Source of the DNA: Priapulus caudatus
Lineage: Eukaryota; Priapulida; Priapulimorpha; Priapulimorphida; Priapulidae
Length of the DNA: 33,585 bases
Reading direction: 5' to 3'
Assembly (NCBI RefSeq): GCF_000485595.1
Contig: NW_014577430.1
Location: 174,073-207,657, forward strand
This document shows positions 13,901 to 22,353 of the stretch, one piece after another (positions within the stretch are counted from its first letter, which is position 1; every line of letters begins with the position of its first letter). The notes beneath the pieces are model-generated. The model saw only the letters and a list, made by a program, of their open reading frames with translations. It had not been told where the DNA came from and did no database searches. Position numbers and translations under genes: made by a program.

Positions 13901-14990
13901 GGTGGACACGAATACAGACCCGTTACTGCAGAGACTACGAGACAGAGGGAGATCAACCAGGCACTAGAACTATAGGATAACAGGAGCCTGAAACTACGGT
14001 GGGAACGGATGAAGTTCGTATGAAAGTAAATGACAGCAATCAGTGGTAAGATGTATGAGATATCGGCGTCGTCGGCTGTACCATGTAGTATCAAAAGGAG
14101 CCGCCATAAAATTGGCGATGGTGGGAACCCGGCTCATTCTCTCGACCACCCTCACCTATCGTCCTCTCTCACCCGCTCACCCGCTCGACTCTCTCCTCTC
14201 ACTCTTCCCCTAATCCCGTCCTCTCACACCCGTCAGCCGAGGTAGACGAACACACTCCCACGCCGCCGTCGAGCAGGACGGCGAGCATAATCAACTAATT
14301 ACTGATGGGCAATCATTCTCGACCGCCCCCCATCAATCCACATACACTATCGAGGCACACCCTCAGTATCTTAATACGATTTATACCTGCCCCCCACGCC
14401 CCGTTCTGTTCTCGTAAGCCCTTCCTCATCTAATCCCAACTCCTTACGTCACTCATCTACGGTACCCATTATATCCCACCTGGCCCCCCTCCCTGCCACT
14501 TTCTCTTTGCCGACAGATATCTTACATGGTTCCTCCATTCCCCCCCTCCTCCCTCCTCCCTCCAATTCGTCCCTAAACCCGTCTCATATTAGTCACCTCA
14601 TTATCTTCCACTGTATTATATACCTAACCCCTCCGTGTGCCTTCACTTCAGAGACATACATTTCTTCACCCGAGAACGCCATCGCCCAGTATCTCAGCTA
14701 GATGAAGGGGATTATCTTGCAAATCCAGTTCGCGTCAACCGTAATCCTTTCGCATACGCAGCATACTACCACGGATCCACTCGCTACATTACCATACTTT
14801 CGCCAGACGACCATATAGTGAAACCGCAGCGCACCAAAAAAACCATACCCGCCTATACACTATTCTGGGACTGTCAGACAACTACGGAATTAACTATGGT
14901 CTGACTACGTGTTGTGTAGTGCATGTGTGTGTGTGTGTGTGTGTTGTCGTGTGGTGGTGTGTGTGCGTGTGCGTGTGCGTGTGTGCTGTG

Positions 14991-15021
<31 letters not shown>

Positions 15022-15184
15022 TTGTGTGAGTGTGTGATTGTGCCTGTGTGTGCGTGTGCATTGGTGTCGTGCGTGTTTGTGTGTGTTGTGTGTGTGGTGT
15101 CGTGTCAGTGTGTGTGTGTAGTGTGTGTGTGTGTGTGTGTGTGTGCTGCGTGTGTTGGTGCGATTGTGTGTGTGTGTGGGTGTG

Positions 15185-15216
<32 letters not shown>

Positions 15217-17550
15217 TTGTGCGTGCGTGCGTGCGTGCGTGGTGATGTAATGTGATCACAGTCGCCGCAGGCCGCGCGGATCCGCAGCCCGAACATAATG
15301 TAGGTTGACAACGAAGCAAACTGACAGAGCGCGCGATATAGAGTCTGCTCCGTGTGGGTCCATTGGTCCTCTTTCCCTCCCGCTCTGCTCTATGTAGTTA
15401 AGGCACCTCACGCATCATTGGGTGTCAGCGAAGCGCCGTCCCTCACCGGTCCCGCCACATTCGCGCGGGTTTGGCGGGAATCGAACTTCCTATGGCTTTG
15501 TGGACAAGCGTGTTGTGGGAAAAGTGGGTGGGGTTAACGCTCGACGAGAACTTGTCTACTATCTGGCTATATAGCTGAGGTCGGGATAATGGAGCGGATG
15601 CGGAGCAAGTAAATGGTGGTGGTAGGCCAGTTTTACCTAGTAAAGGCCGTGGTGCAAGAATATAGACGAACGTGATAGAGCAGGGAAAGCGAGATAGATA
15701 GAAGGAGCGAGAGGGAGAGAGAGGGATAGAAAGAGAGAGAGAGATTGAGAGAGAGAGAGAGATAAGAGAGAGAAAAGCGAGAGAGAGCGAGAGAGAGAGA
15801 TAAATAGATAGATAGATAGATAGATAGGTGGGTAAATAGTGTGTGCGTGCCTACGTGCGTGTGTGTGTGCGTGCGTGCGTGCGTGCCTACGTGCGTGTGT
15901 GCGTGCGTATGTGTGTGTGTGTGTGCGGGTGTGAGCGCGAGGAAAGACATAGATAGATAGATAAACAGGAGTAAAGAGCGTGCGAGAGAGCAGGGGAGAC
16001 AACGAGAGAGATATGGAGGGCGGGGGGGGGGAGCGAGTGAGCGAGCAGGAGAGAATTAGAGAGATGGGGAGAGAAAGGAAGAGAAGGAGTTTCTCAACCA
16101 CGATTCCGGTATCCATATATCATGTGCGCGTACGCGCGTACGTGTTTCCTCTCATATAGAGCAGTTTGATGTTCTTGCTGAATTTTGCGCCGCTGTTATC
16201 TGTCATAAAAATTTTATTACACAAATAGGGTTCCATATATCTCAGTGCACTCACGTACATACGTTATAGTACTTTCAAGCAGATTTATCCTATGACCTAC
16301 CCATAGTAAGAGTCTATTTTTATAATAAGGAACAGACTATATAGTAGACTATAATATATAGAAAATAGAATATAGACTACTGAATATAAACTATAGAAGA
16401 TCGAATATATATACTAACACTAGTGTAGGGTGTACTGCTGTGCGCTAGCTTATTTATGGAAGGTCGGTTAGATGGAAGGTCGTACATTTGTATCTCGAGA
16501 AACCAGCGTTATCAACGCGAACAAACTGATGCTACTTTTATCATATAGGCCACTATCCTCGTAATATATCAGTATGGCAGAGTATACATGATTCATATCA
16601 GTGGTGGACCGTTGACGCGTCCTTGGTTTAATGGACAAGGCACAACAAATACGCGAGTATATTTATTACATAGATATATAATATATATAAGTATAGACTT
16701 AGATATATACATGCTATATATAGAAAGAAATTGGGTGGCTTGTATATATGAACGCATGCATGCAGTATCAGTTTCGTACGCGCGCTTTGTGTAAAGGCGT
16801 TAAGTACGCTGGCACTCGACAATTTTTTTTACTTGATATATTTATGTCAGCAAGTCTTATATAGTTCAAACAGATACGTGGGTGTGTGGGTGGGTGGATG
16901 GATGTACGGACGGATGGATAGATGGATAGATGGATGGATGGATGGATGGATGGATGGATGGATGAATGGATGGATGGATGGATGGATGGATGGATGGATC
17001 GTCGGATGAATGGATGGATTGATGGATGGATACAGAGCTCCTAACAATCTATCTGCAACCATAAAATGGGTAATTCTCAGTTCGCCGAGAAAAAAGAGCT
17101 TACTCTAAAAGAGATAGCTAGATCTGAATGAGCGGTTGTTTCCAACCGCTTACAACCTCTTTGAGAAGCAAGACAGTTAGAACAGGGTGCCAGACGAACT
17201 TTATTGCAGGTTGATCGCAGGCAGGTGCCAGTAGGAGAATGCTGTGCAAACTTTCGCGTATTAGGCAGCACGCACTAAGTAATGCTTAATAAGGCGTATG
17301 ACGCGCGTGAGTCTGTGCGCTCTTTGTATATAGCGAACCTTTACGAGCTAAAACAGTTGCCACCCTAGTGACCTTATCCATCTCAACTGACTGCCATTAG
17401 CGAAGCACAAAGCGTCGCTCCGCTCCGTACAATTTGTCACTTACCCAGCAGTGGATTCCCGTAGCAACAAACACAGGCTCGTTCACAAAGCCTTACCCAC
17501 ACCAGACCCCACTATGATGATTCTCTCTCTCTCACTCTCTCTCTCGCTCG

Positions 17551-17581
<31 letters not shown>

Positions 17582-19011
17582 GCTTTCTCCATCCCTCCTC
17601 CCCCCTCTCTCTCTCTCTCGCTCTCTCTCTCTCTCTCCAGCATAACAAACTATAGGACTGGCTGGACGTCCAACAGAAGCGACAACAAACAGCGTGACAG
17701 CTACGGTATACTGTTCTGCAGAGTCGGCGCAGAGACAGAAGAAATGTTTGCACATGTGGTAGACAAGTGCAAGTCCCCCTCTACGTTACAACCTCCAGGA
17801 TATCCAGCTCATGTTTCCACACAGTAGCACACTGTGCTATCATCAACTTACCCCGCAGTGCCCTGCTACCACCATCCTAACCCTGTACCCCTCTACTACC
17901 CTACTCCTTAGATACAATAATGTAACCCAAACACAGGGGCAGGGGTGTGTAAAAAACCTACCCCTGTGTTTGGATTACATTATCGTATCTACCCTACTCC
18001 TGTGCCCTGAAGTCTGTCTCATGTTTCCCAAAAAACAACAGATGTGTAAATTAAAGAAAACATACCGAAATTCTAGAGAAGGCGAGTCAATTGGAGTCGG
18101 CGAGTCTATAAAACCTGCAAAACATAGGAGCAGTATTAAACTTAAGAGAACAGCAATACGATCTTAGAACTAGGTATTTTTATTTGCGAGGCTTGATGAA
18201 AACAATATTCTGACAAAGTTCCACTATCACTTCCGAACCACACATGAAGAAATGAAGTCTCAAGTTGGAAGTAGAAACTTAGAGAGTGAGAGAGTGGGAA
18301 GAATGAAGGAGAGATATCGAGGAGAGATAGGAAAAAGGAGAGGGAGAGATAGTAGAGAAAGATAAAGATAGAAGGCGTGCAAGAGAGGGGGGATAAATAC
18401 ATACTAATCCATACTAAACTTAAGCTCTTCTTAACCATAAAAGATGTTCTTTTTACGATGGCTGGGCACTGGGGAGTCCCGGTTTGCGTTTATTATGCCC
18501 GCGTGAGTCTCACAAAGACGGCTGGCCTGCCTGCTAATAAGGTAGCAAGACCAGCTAGTACACTTCTACTTCACACAGCCCAACCGTACGGTTGCTGGCG
18601 CCATAGCAGTGGGGCAGGATATGATCGGCTGGTATTTCCCACAGCAGTAGACGCATGTATGTATGTAACGCGAGTAAGTGGATCTACAAGGACAAAATAT
18701 TACCGAGTGCACTGTATGTGCCAACAACCGAGTTCAAACATCTTTTAAGTGCGATCACTTGCAAACATGATACTTATGATTGTGGCCAGAGTTGTATTGC
18801 AATGCAGCATACTGTATCATGTATGCAACAAGAATAGATTAGACCGGATCTAGTTTTAGCTATTTTTGTATTTACACATACATTTAATGAAGAGTCCATA
18901 ATAGAAACGTCCATTTTCTATTATGAACTATTCATACTAATCTGATCTTGATTTCATACTAATGTAGTTTTTTTCTCAATCAATGCTCCAACAGACATAC
19001 TTTAGACAGAC

Positions 19012-19097
<86 letters not shown>

Positions 19098-19578
19098 TGC
19101 GCGCGCGCGTGCGTGCGCGCGTGCGTGGTGATGGTATGTGATTACAGTCCGCCCCCAGGCCGCGGATGGCAGCCGACATAATGGTAGGACAACGAACCCT
19201 GACAGAGCGCGCGTATAGTCTCTCCTGTGCCATTGTTCCTCTTTCCTCCCGCTCTACACCTCAGCGCTCATCGACCCCCGTCCCTCACCTCCCGCCACCC
19301 GCCGGGTTTTGGCGGGAATCGAACCTTCCCTATGGCTTTGTGGACGCGTGTGTGGGAAGTGTGGGTGGGTTAACGCTCGACGAGACTTGTCTTACTACTG
19401 CTATAGCTGAATGGTGGGATAATGAGCGGATGGGAGCAGTAATGGTGGTGGTAGGCCAGTTTTACCATAAAGGCCGTGGTGCAAGATATAGAGATAGCGT
19501 GATAGAACAGGGAAAGCGAGATAGATAGAAGGAGCGAGAGGGAGAGAGAGGGATAGAAAGAGAGGGATNNNNNNNNNN

Positions 19579-19655
<77 letters not shown>

Positions 19656-22271
19656 TGTGTGTGTGTGTGTGTGCGTGTTTGTTTGTGCATGTGCGTGTGT
19701 ATAAATTTACAGTATTCGTTAATGCCTCAAACCCGGAGACAACACTTCTTCTGCAATGTGTCAGTCAAGTAGAAAACATGTCTTCTAATTTCCGTGACAG
19801 GATATAGCCGAATGAACGCACAAGCAAGCCGATATAACTGATTCTCGCTTATGTACATTGCTCTGCTCATTGAAATGTACGCGCGTCTGTTTGCCAGCTG
19901 ATATCTGTACGCCCGCCAGCACCCCGCATTCGTGTTCAGCCAATCACGAGCGCTCTAATACAAACGCTGGGCGCTGCTTGGTTGACTGTTTCGTGACCTA
20001 GCAGCTGACACAAAGGCCACTAGCAAGCCTACTAACATCACTTGGCTCTCTGCCAGTACCTCCTGGGCTTGTAATCACTACCTTTGCACGCAAGAAAGGT
20101 ACCTCTGGTGAGAATTCAAAGGGCAGACGATGTCAAATATTTTTCAAGGATAAACACTCGACAAAGCGCACACCAATTAAAACGCGTTGTCAGTTACACC
20201 AGTGGATAAATTGAAGGCAACAGAACCTGCCCGCGTATGACCACACGATATATTTTCTCGGTCGAGTATTAACTCTATCGGTGTAGCCCCTTTGCTCCCG
20301 CTACCTGAAACGCTCCTGTAGCGGGAGTGAATGGGCTACACTGGTAGATAGCTGGAAGAGGCTCTACAAAATTGCGTGTGAACTGTAGAGGCTGTCATGT
20401 AGTAGGTGGTACGGCTAGCCACGCGAGTTTTTTCCAGGGGAACTACGTTTGTCTCTATCACAGCCATTTGGAACGATTCAATAAGAAAATGATGGTAAAT
20501 AAACACGAAATGTATTTACTACCAAAGCCTCAATGTTATCCATGTAAATGCCGTTCAAACGCTGTTTTGCAACACGCAATCTCATCGCACGTACGCCGCT
20601 GTGCACACACAAAAACAAGACAGATTTCTGGTCATCATGTTTCTGTTGTTTGTGCACAGCGGCGTGTATGGTTGGCCATCGTACTAAGAAATAATTAGTT
20701 TTACCGCGGTTTAATTACAAAAACTAAAAACAACACCAAAGCTCAAACAAGAACCTTCGCAATGTGGCACACAGCTAGTTCTACCTACCCTGTCCAAGCA
20801 CCATAGTGTGAAGAGTGAGGGGTAATAACTAATATGCCTTCCATTTTACAGGCCACGGAACACCGCAACGATGTTGAATACGGACAACCACACAGTTGAT
20901 TGATATATAGTGTAGTAGGATAAACATTATTTTTCGCAATTAACTAATCAAATTCGGAAGATGTTGATCTGTCCTATGGTGATTTTGCAAGGGAATCTAG
21001 TCAGTGAACGTATACATATAGAAATGAAAGCACAAACTCTCGGGGAACGCACGCAAACACGTCGTATATTACATTGGCTTGTCCAGCTATCTATAAGGTG
21101 TTTGACCTTTCCAGCTAAATCTGGTGGAAAGAGGCAGAACAAAGAGTCTAGCCCAGCACATTGACAAATATCTCCAAGTACTCTTGTTCTCTAATTAGCC
21201 GAATGGCTTGTACAGTGTGTTTGGATTAGAAGATATGTGTGCGTGGAAAGGATAATGGATTTACATGCCACTTCAGAATGGGCTATGGGTCAGACAGAGT
21301 AATTTTGAATATAACCACTAAAGAAAGTCGCCTGTTAATAAAGTGTATCCCCTTTAAATATTATAAGAGATATATATTGTTTTTATATGACTTACATATC
21401 ATGTATTACGTTATACATGTATACCATGTGAAACCTGATATTTACAAAATCTGTACTTAAGCTATGTGGCACCAATGTCACCTTGAACATGTGTCTACAC
21501 ATGTATATTATAACAGTGGATTCTTCTCTACCATAGGTAATGGGAAAAGCAGTAGAAATTTATTTACCTATATAAATATACCAAGAAGATACATTTAGCT
21601 GGTGATGATACCAGTGCACAACTCAGGAACACGCTAAAGAATGTTACATCGGATACAGACAAAACATACAATATCTAGTTCTGCATTTAGTACACTGAGG
21701 CCTAGCTCACGACTTCATACGTTATGGTGCATAAATATGCTGATATAAATACACATACATAGAAGAAACATTGCATTAAATAATAATTCACTACTAGACT
21801 ATTAAAGCATTTGTACTTACCACAATTAAACGGCTGCATCCAGGGTTTTAGGGTTGGCGTATCTGATAAGGACAGTGATAGCTTGCATTTTGGCGTGCTT
21901 CCCAAACTAATAACAAAGATTACATGGATCTTATTAAATCTGGCACAGAAAAACATTAATGCTCATTCAAATACACGAGCTTGCTAAACAGGTAGACAAT
22001 TAAAAATTAAATAGTTGACCTTTGGTTTTGATGATTCATACGTAAATTTGAGTAATACCAAACAAGAAAAATATGTGCATACTAACCTTTCGTGATGCGA
22101 TGGAAGTGCTCTTAGCTCAACATCTGATCTCGTGCTTAAACTGCCCAGGTTAACAGCCAGGTCTGTCATAGGTGACATAACACCCGTTGGTAAGGGCACA
22201 CTGCTCTCATTTCCAAAGACAGCATTACCATCCATGACTGGCAATGGCAGTGATGACTTAGAACCCGACAT
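909..22271 (-). CDS. CDC25-type M-phase inducer phosphatase, N-terminal regulatory exons only (partial)
   Basis: CDC25 phosphatases remove inhibitory phosphates from CDKs. Six exons are recognised in order on the - strand: 22271-22087, 21906-21821, 3162-3051, 2455-2231, 2029-1898 and 1022-909. Their motifs follow the order of animal CDC25 regulatory domains: [11 protein letters not shown] (family SPVTNLT), [25 protein letters not shown] (RRIHSLP.KL), a GKEN KEN box, ENESAVAL (ENEAFEF), [10 protein letters not shown] (RQNSAPARM; RxxSxP is a Chk1/14-3-3 type site) and [12 protein letters not shown] (DEDDGFVDLLD). The last three exons are multiples of three and join in phase 0. The catalytic HCxxxxxR domain is not in the window and should lie to the left. 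At least one exon is missing between 21821 and 3162, since phases 1 and 2 do not meet; that interval holds a gap and doubtful assembly. No single motif is decisive; the ordered set is. Confidence 0.75.
1023..1645. other. AT-rich intron of CDC25-like gene
   Basis: Between the DDGFLD and RAISAP exons. It contains a run of short imperfect GACACCT/GATACCT repeats at about 1460-1590. No exon or element is recognised. Confidence 0.5.
1657..1812. repeat. (CA)n / (GCAC)n microsatellite
   Basis: Mixed ACGC, GCAC and AC units in the same intron as the stretch above. Reading frames through it give only Thr-His-Ala-Arg or Cys-Val repeats, which are not genes. Confidence 0.95.
1898..2029 (-). CDS. CDC25-like exon with RAISAP phosphosite
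   Basis: Acceptor GTGTCTTGCAG|G and donor GTCATG|GTGGGT enclose 132 nt, 44 codons in phase 0. It begins [14 protein letters not shown] and ends [21 protein letters not shown] fits RxxSxP, the Chk1-phosphorylated, 14-3-3-binding pattern of CDC25 proteins. Function of the site is inferred. Confidence 0.75.
2165..2231. repeat. 33-bp tandem duplication spanning a 5' splice site
   Basis: Two near-identical copies run CTAAAGGTGAACGTGCGTGG and CTAAATGTGAGCGTGCGTGG on the - strand, each followed by GGTGGGGTGGGG. The unit includes the CDC25-like donor, so two candidate donors stand 33 bp apart. Confidence 0.85.
2231..2455 (-). CDS. CDC25-like exon with KEN box
   Basis: Acceptor TTGTTTACAG|C and donor CTAAAG|GTGAAC enclose 225 nt, exactly 75 codons in phase 0. 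The product includes [12 protein letters not shown], a KEN-box sequence of the kind recognised by APC/C-Cdh1, then [10 protein letters not shown] and [14 protein letters not shown]. It is GC-rich compared with its surroundings. A second donor 33 bp downstream could lengthen it in frame to 2198. Confidence 0.75.
2456..3050. other. Intron of CDC25-like gene
   Basis: AT-rich with no repeats of note or exon-like signal. It lies between the KEN-box exon and the SLPVRL exon. Confidence 0.45.
3051..3162 (-). CDS. CDC25-like exon with [10 protein letters not shown] motif
   Basis: Acceptor GTCTTGCAG|A opens a frame reading [14 protein letters not shown]... and [19 protein letters not shown]. This resembles the RRIHSLPxxLLGxSP element of vertebrate CDC25A/B/C. 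The 3' boundary is uncertain: TTAC|GTCTGT (3051) or CCG|GTACGC (3075). Both end in phase 0 and would join the next exon. The acceptor needs phase 2 upstream. Confidence 0.6.
3163..4034. other. Non-coding stretch with G-rich tract
   Basis: 3525-3680 is a degenerate GGGTA/GGTAGG-rich tract with a run of nine G at about 3668. The rest is unremarkable, of mixed composition, and no gene is recognised. Confidence 0.5.
4035..4241. repeat. 60-bp tandem repeat, about 3.4 units
   Basis: Units 4035-4100 (with a 6-base insertion), 4101-4160, 4161-4220 and a partial from 4221 each begin CAGCC(G/T)CA and contain CCCCTGTCCTGACACTC and TATGCTGTTACACAGAC. Divergence is about 10%. Confidence 0.9.
4242..4687. 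other. Non-coding stretch
   Basis: No exon, repeat or known element recognised. Confidence 0.4.
4688..5815. repeat. 28-bp minisatellite (GAGGATGAGTGTGGAAGGAG type)
   Basis: A 28-bp unit starting GGAGTGTATGAGGATGAG is tandemly repeated. About six units at 4762-4935 are nearly perfect. From 4935 to 5815 the same unit is broken by many single-base insertions and deletions. The period is not a multiple of three, so long open frames here are an artefact of a stop-free repeat. Confidence 0.92.
6205..6950. repeat. Degenerate (TTG)n/(TGG)n tract
   Basis: Starts as clean GTTGTTGTT at about 6221 and becomes an irregular GGTGGTG/TGATGG-rich tract. No coding signal. Confidence 0.85.
6951..7785. other. 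Non-coding stretch
   Basis: Contains short open frames on both strands with no splice context or family resemblance. No repeat recognised. Confidence 0.4.
7786..8545. repeat. Long degenerate (GA)n tract
   Basis: GAGA-type simple sequence with many interruptions. The Ser/Leu-rich and Arg/Glu-rich frames through it are not genes. Confidence 0.95.
8546..9300. other. Non-coding stretch
   Basis: Nothing recognised. A short A-run and AT-rich tract lies at about 8955-9020. Confidence 0.4.
9301..14900. other. 5.6-kb block with no recognisable content and unusual composition
   Basis: Higher GC than the gene-bearing AT-rich flanks, no open frame above about 146 codons, no splice-flanked exon, and drifting low-grade composition (purine-rich at 13380-13960, C/T-rich at 14140-14640). 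It may be raw or badly corrected read sequence. I see no element in it. Confidence 0.5.
14926..15238. repeat. Degenerate (GT)n microsatellite
   Basis: GT units broken by single-base insertions. It sits before the duplicated segment at 15239 just as the clean (GT)n at 19014 sits before the copy at 19125. Confidence 0.95.
15239..15740. repeat. Duplicated segment, copy 1 (insertion-rich)
   Basis: Aligns end to end with 19125-19567 in the same orientation, including the AGATAGATAGAAGGAGCGAG flank at the right. It is about 57 bases longer, mostly through scattered one- or two-base insertions. Likely a second assembly of one locus. A B-box-like GTTCGATTCC lies on the - strand at about 15476-15485. 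Confidence 0.85.
15741..16085. repeat. (GA)n, (GATA)n and (GT)n compound microsatellite
   Basis: GA-rich 15741-15800, GATA units at about 15801-15826, GT/GCGT units 15838-15932, then GA-rich again with a G-run at 16020-16031. Confidence 0.95.
16086..16875. other. AT-rich non-coding stretch
   Basis: Many TATA/ATAG-type short repeats at about 16330-16420 and 16660-16720. No gene recognised. Confidence 0.45.
16876..17032. repeat. (TGGA)n microsatellite
   Basis: About 30 tetranucleotide units, cleanest at 16930-17000. Confidence 0.97.
17033..17520. other. Non-coding stretch
   Basis: No exon or repeat recognised; GCGGTTGTTTCCAACCGC at about 17132-17149 is a small hairpin. Confidence 0.4.
17521..17637. 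repeat. (CT)n microsatellite
   Basis: CTCT units with CTCG and CCTCC interruptions. Confidence 0.97.
17898..18001. mobile_element. Small inverted-repeat element with 11-bp flanking direct repeats
   Basis: Arms 17910-17939 and 17961-17990 pair at 28 of 30 bases (AGATAC... CAGGGG with CCCCTG... GTATCT). ACCCTACTCCT flanks it on both sides (17898-17908, 17991-18001), like a target-site duplication. No coding content. Confidence 0.75.
18002..19013. other. Non-coding stretch with GA-rich tract
   Basis: A GA-rich tract at 18275-18390. Two open frames at 18377-18837 show no family resemblance or splice support. ATTAT-rich short inverted segments at about 18890-18930. Confidence 0.4.
19014..19124. 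repeat. (GT)n microsatellite
   Basis: Clean GT run followed by GCGC/GCGT units, preceding copy 2 of the duplicated segment. Confidence 0.98.
19125..19568. repeat. Duplicated segment, copy 2 (ends at gap); possible tRNA-derived repeat
   Basis: Shorter, cleaner copy of 15239-15740, running straight into the N gap. On the - strand AAGGTTCGATTCCCGCC (about 19312-19328) is a perfect pol III B-box. Downstream of it on that strand the element ends in a (CA)n tail, as some SINEs do. No A-box or tRNA fold was found, so SINE status is a guess. Confidence 0.75.
19569..19578. other. Assembly gap (10 N)
   Basis: Ten N bases between a GA tract and a (GT)n run. A round number like this usually marks a gap of unknown size. 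Confidence 0.99.
19579..19672. repeat. (GT)n microsatellite after the gap
   Basis: Near-perfect GT run resuming after the N block. Confidence 0.98.
19673..20280. other. Non-coding stretch
   Basis: No exon or repeat recognised. Confidence 0.4.
20281..20341. repeat. 24-bp-arm hairpin
   Basis: GTGTAGCCC...CTCCCGCTAC pairs with GTAGCGGGAG...GGGCTACAC across a 13-nt loop; about 20 of 24 bases pair. It could be a small structured RNA or a MITE remnant. Confidence 0.65.
20464..20690. mobile_element. Second, partial member of the 431-867 palindrome family
   Basis: TAAATAAACACGAAATGTAT, TTTACTACCAAAG and ATGTAAATGCCGTTCA are shared with 472-560. Here the element has its own inverted repeat, 20594-20623 with 20643-20664 (CGCCGCTGTGCAC against GTGCACAGCGGCG), so it is not a simple truncation. 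Confidence 0.7.
20691..21820. other. Putative CDC25-like intron, AT-rich
   Basis: Downstream of CDC25-like exon 2 on the - strand. I searched for a phase-1 exon and found none with convincing splice sites and family motifs. Confidence 0.4.
21821..21906 (-). CDS. CDC25-like exon 2 ([14 protein letters not shown])
   Basis: Acceptor TTTGTTATTAG|T and donor AATTGTG|GTAAGT enclose 86 nt that join exon 1 in phase. The product [19 protein letters not shown] has several possible CDK-type sites. It leaves phase 1, and no matching downstream exon was found before 3162. Confidence 0.65.
22087..22271 (-). CDS. CDC25-like exon 1 (start codon, SPMTDLA motif)
   Basis: The ATG at 22271-22269 has an in-frame TGA two codons upstream. 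The product begins [16 protein letters not shown] and includes [20 protein letters not shown], like the SPVTNLTVTM motif near the N-terminus of CDC25 proteins. The donor is CACGAAAG|GTTAGT, phase 2. Confidence 0.75.
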
Positions 22272-22330
22272 ACTTCAGTGTCTATAACTTGCACAATTAT
22301 TCTTGTCTGCTGGACAGAGCTGCTCGCTGG

Positions 22331-22353
22331 TTCTGGCGCGGCTGCCGGCCAAT
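22331..22353. promoter_or_regulatory. GGCGCG and CCAAT elements upstream of the CDC25-like gene
   Basis: TTCTGGCGCGG (E2F-like, one mismatch) and GCCAAT (22348-22353) lie 60-82 bp upstream of the CDC25-like start. CCAAT boxes are usual in promoters of G2/M genes including vertebrate CDC25C. No adjacent CHR element (TTTGAA) was confirmed. Confidence 0.4.

Noticed and set aside
12096-14245. Several 60-146-codon frames on both strands
   Set aside because: Overlapping, unrelated, no splice support, in the block of doubtful sequence quality.
14923-15319. Open frames of Cys-Val or Thr-His repeats
   Set aside because: They are translations of (GT)n; the same happens at 1563-1950 and 19581-19807.
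19300-19345. tRNA gene on the - strand (B-box)
   Set aside because: T-stem does not pair and no acceptor, D or anticodon arm could be drawn.
21239-21460. 73-codon + strand frame
   Set aside because: AT-rich with Tyr/Ile/Lys bias from composition; no family resemblance.
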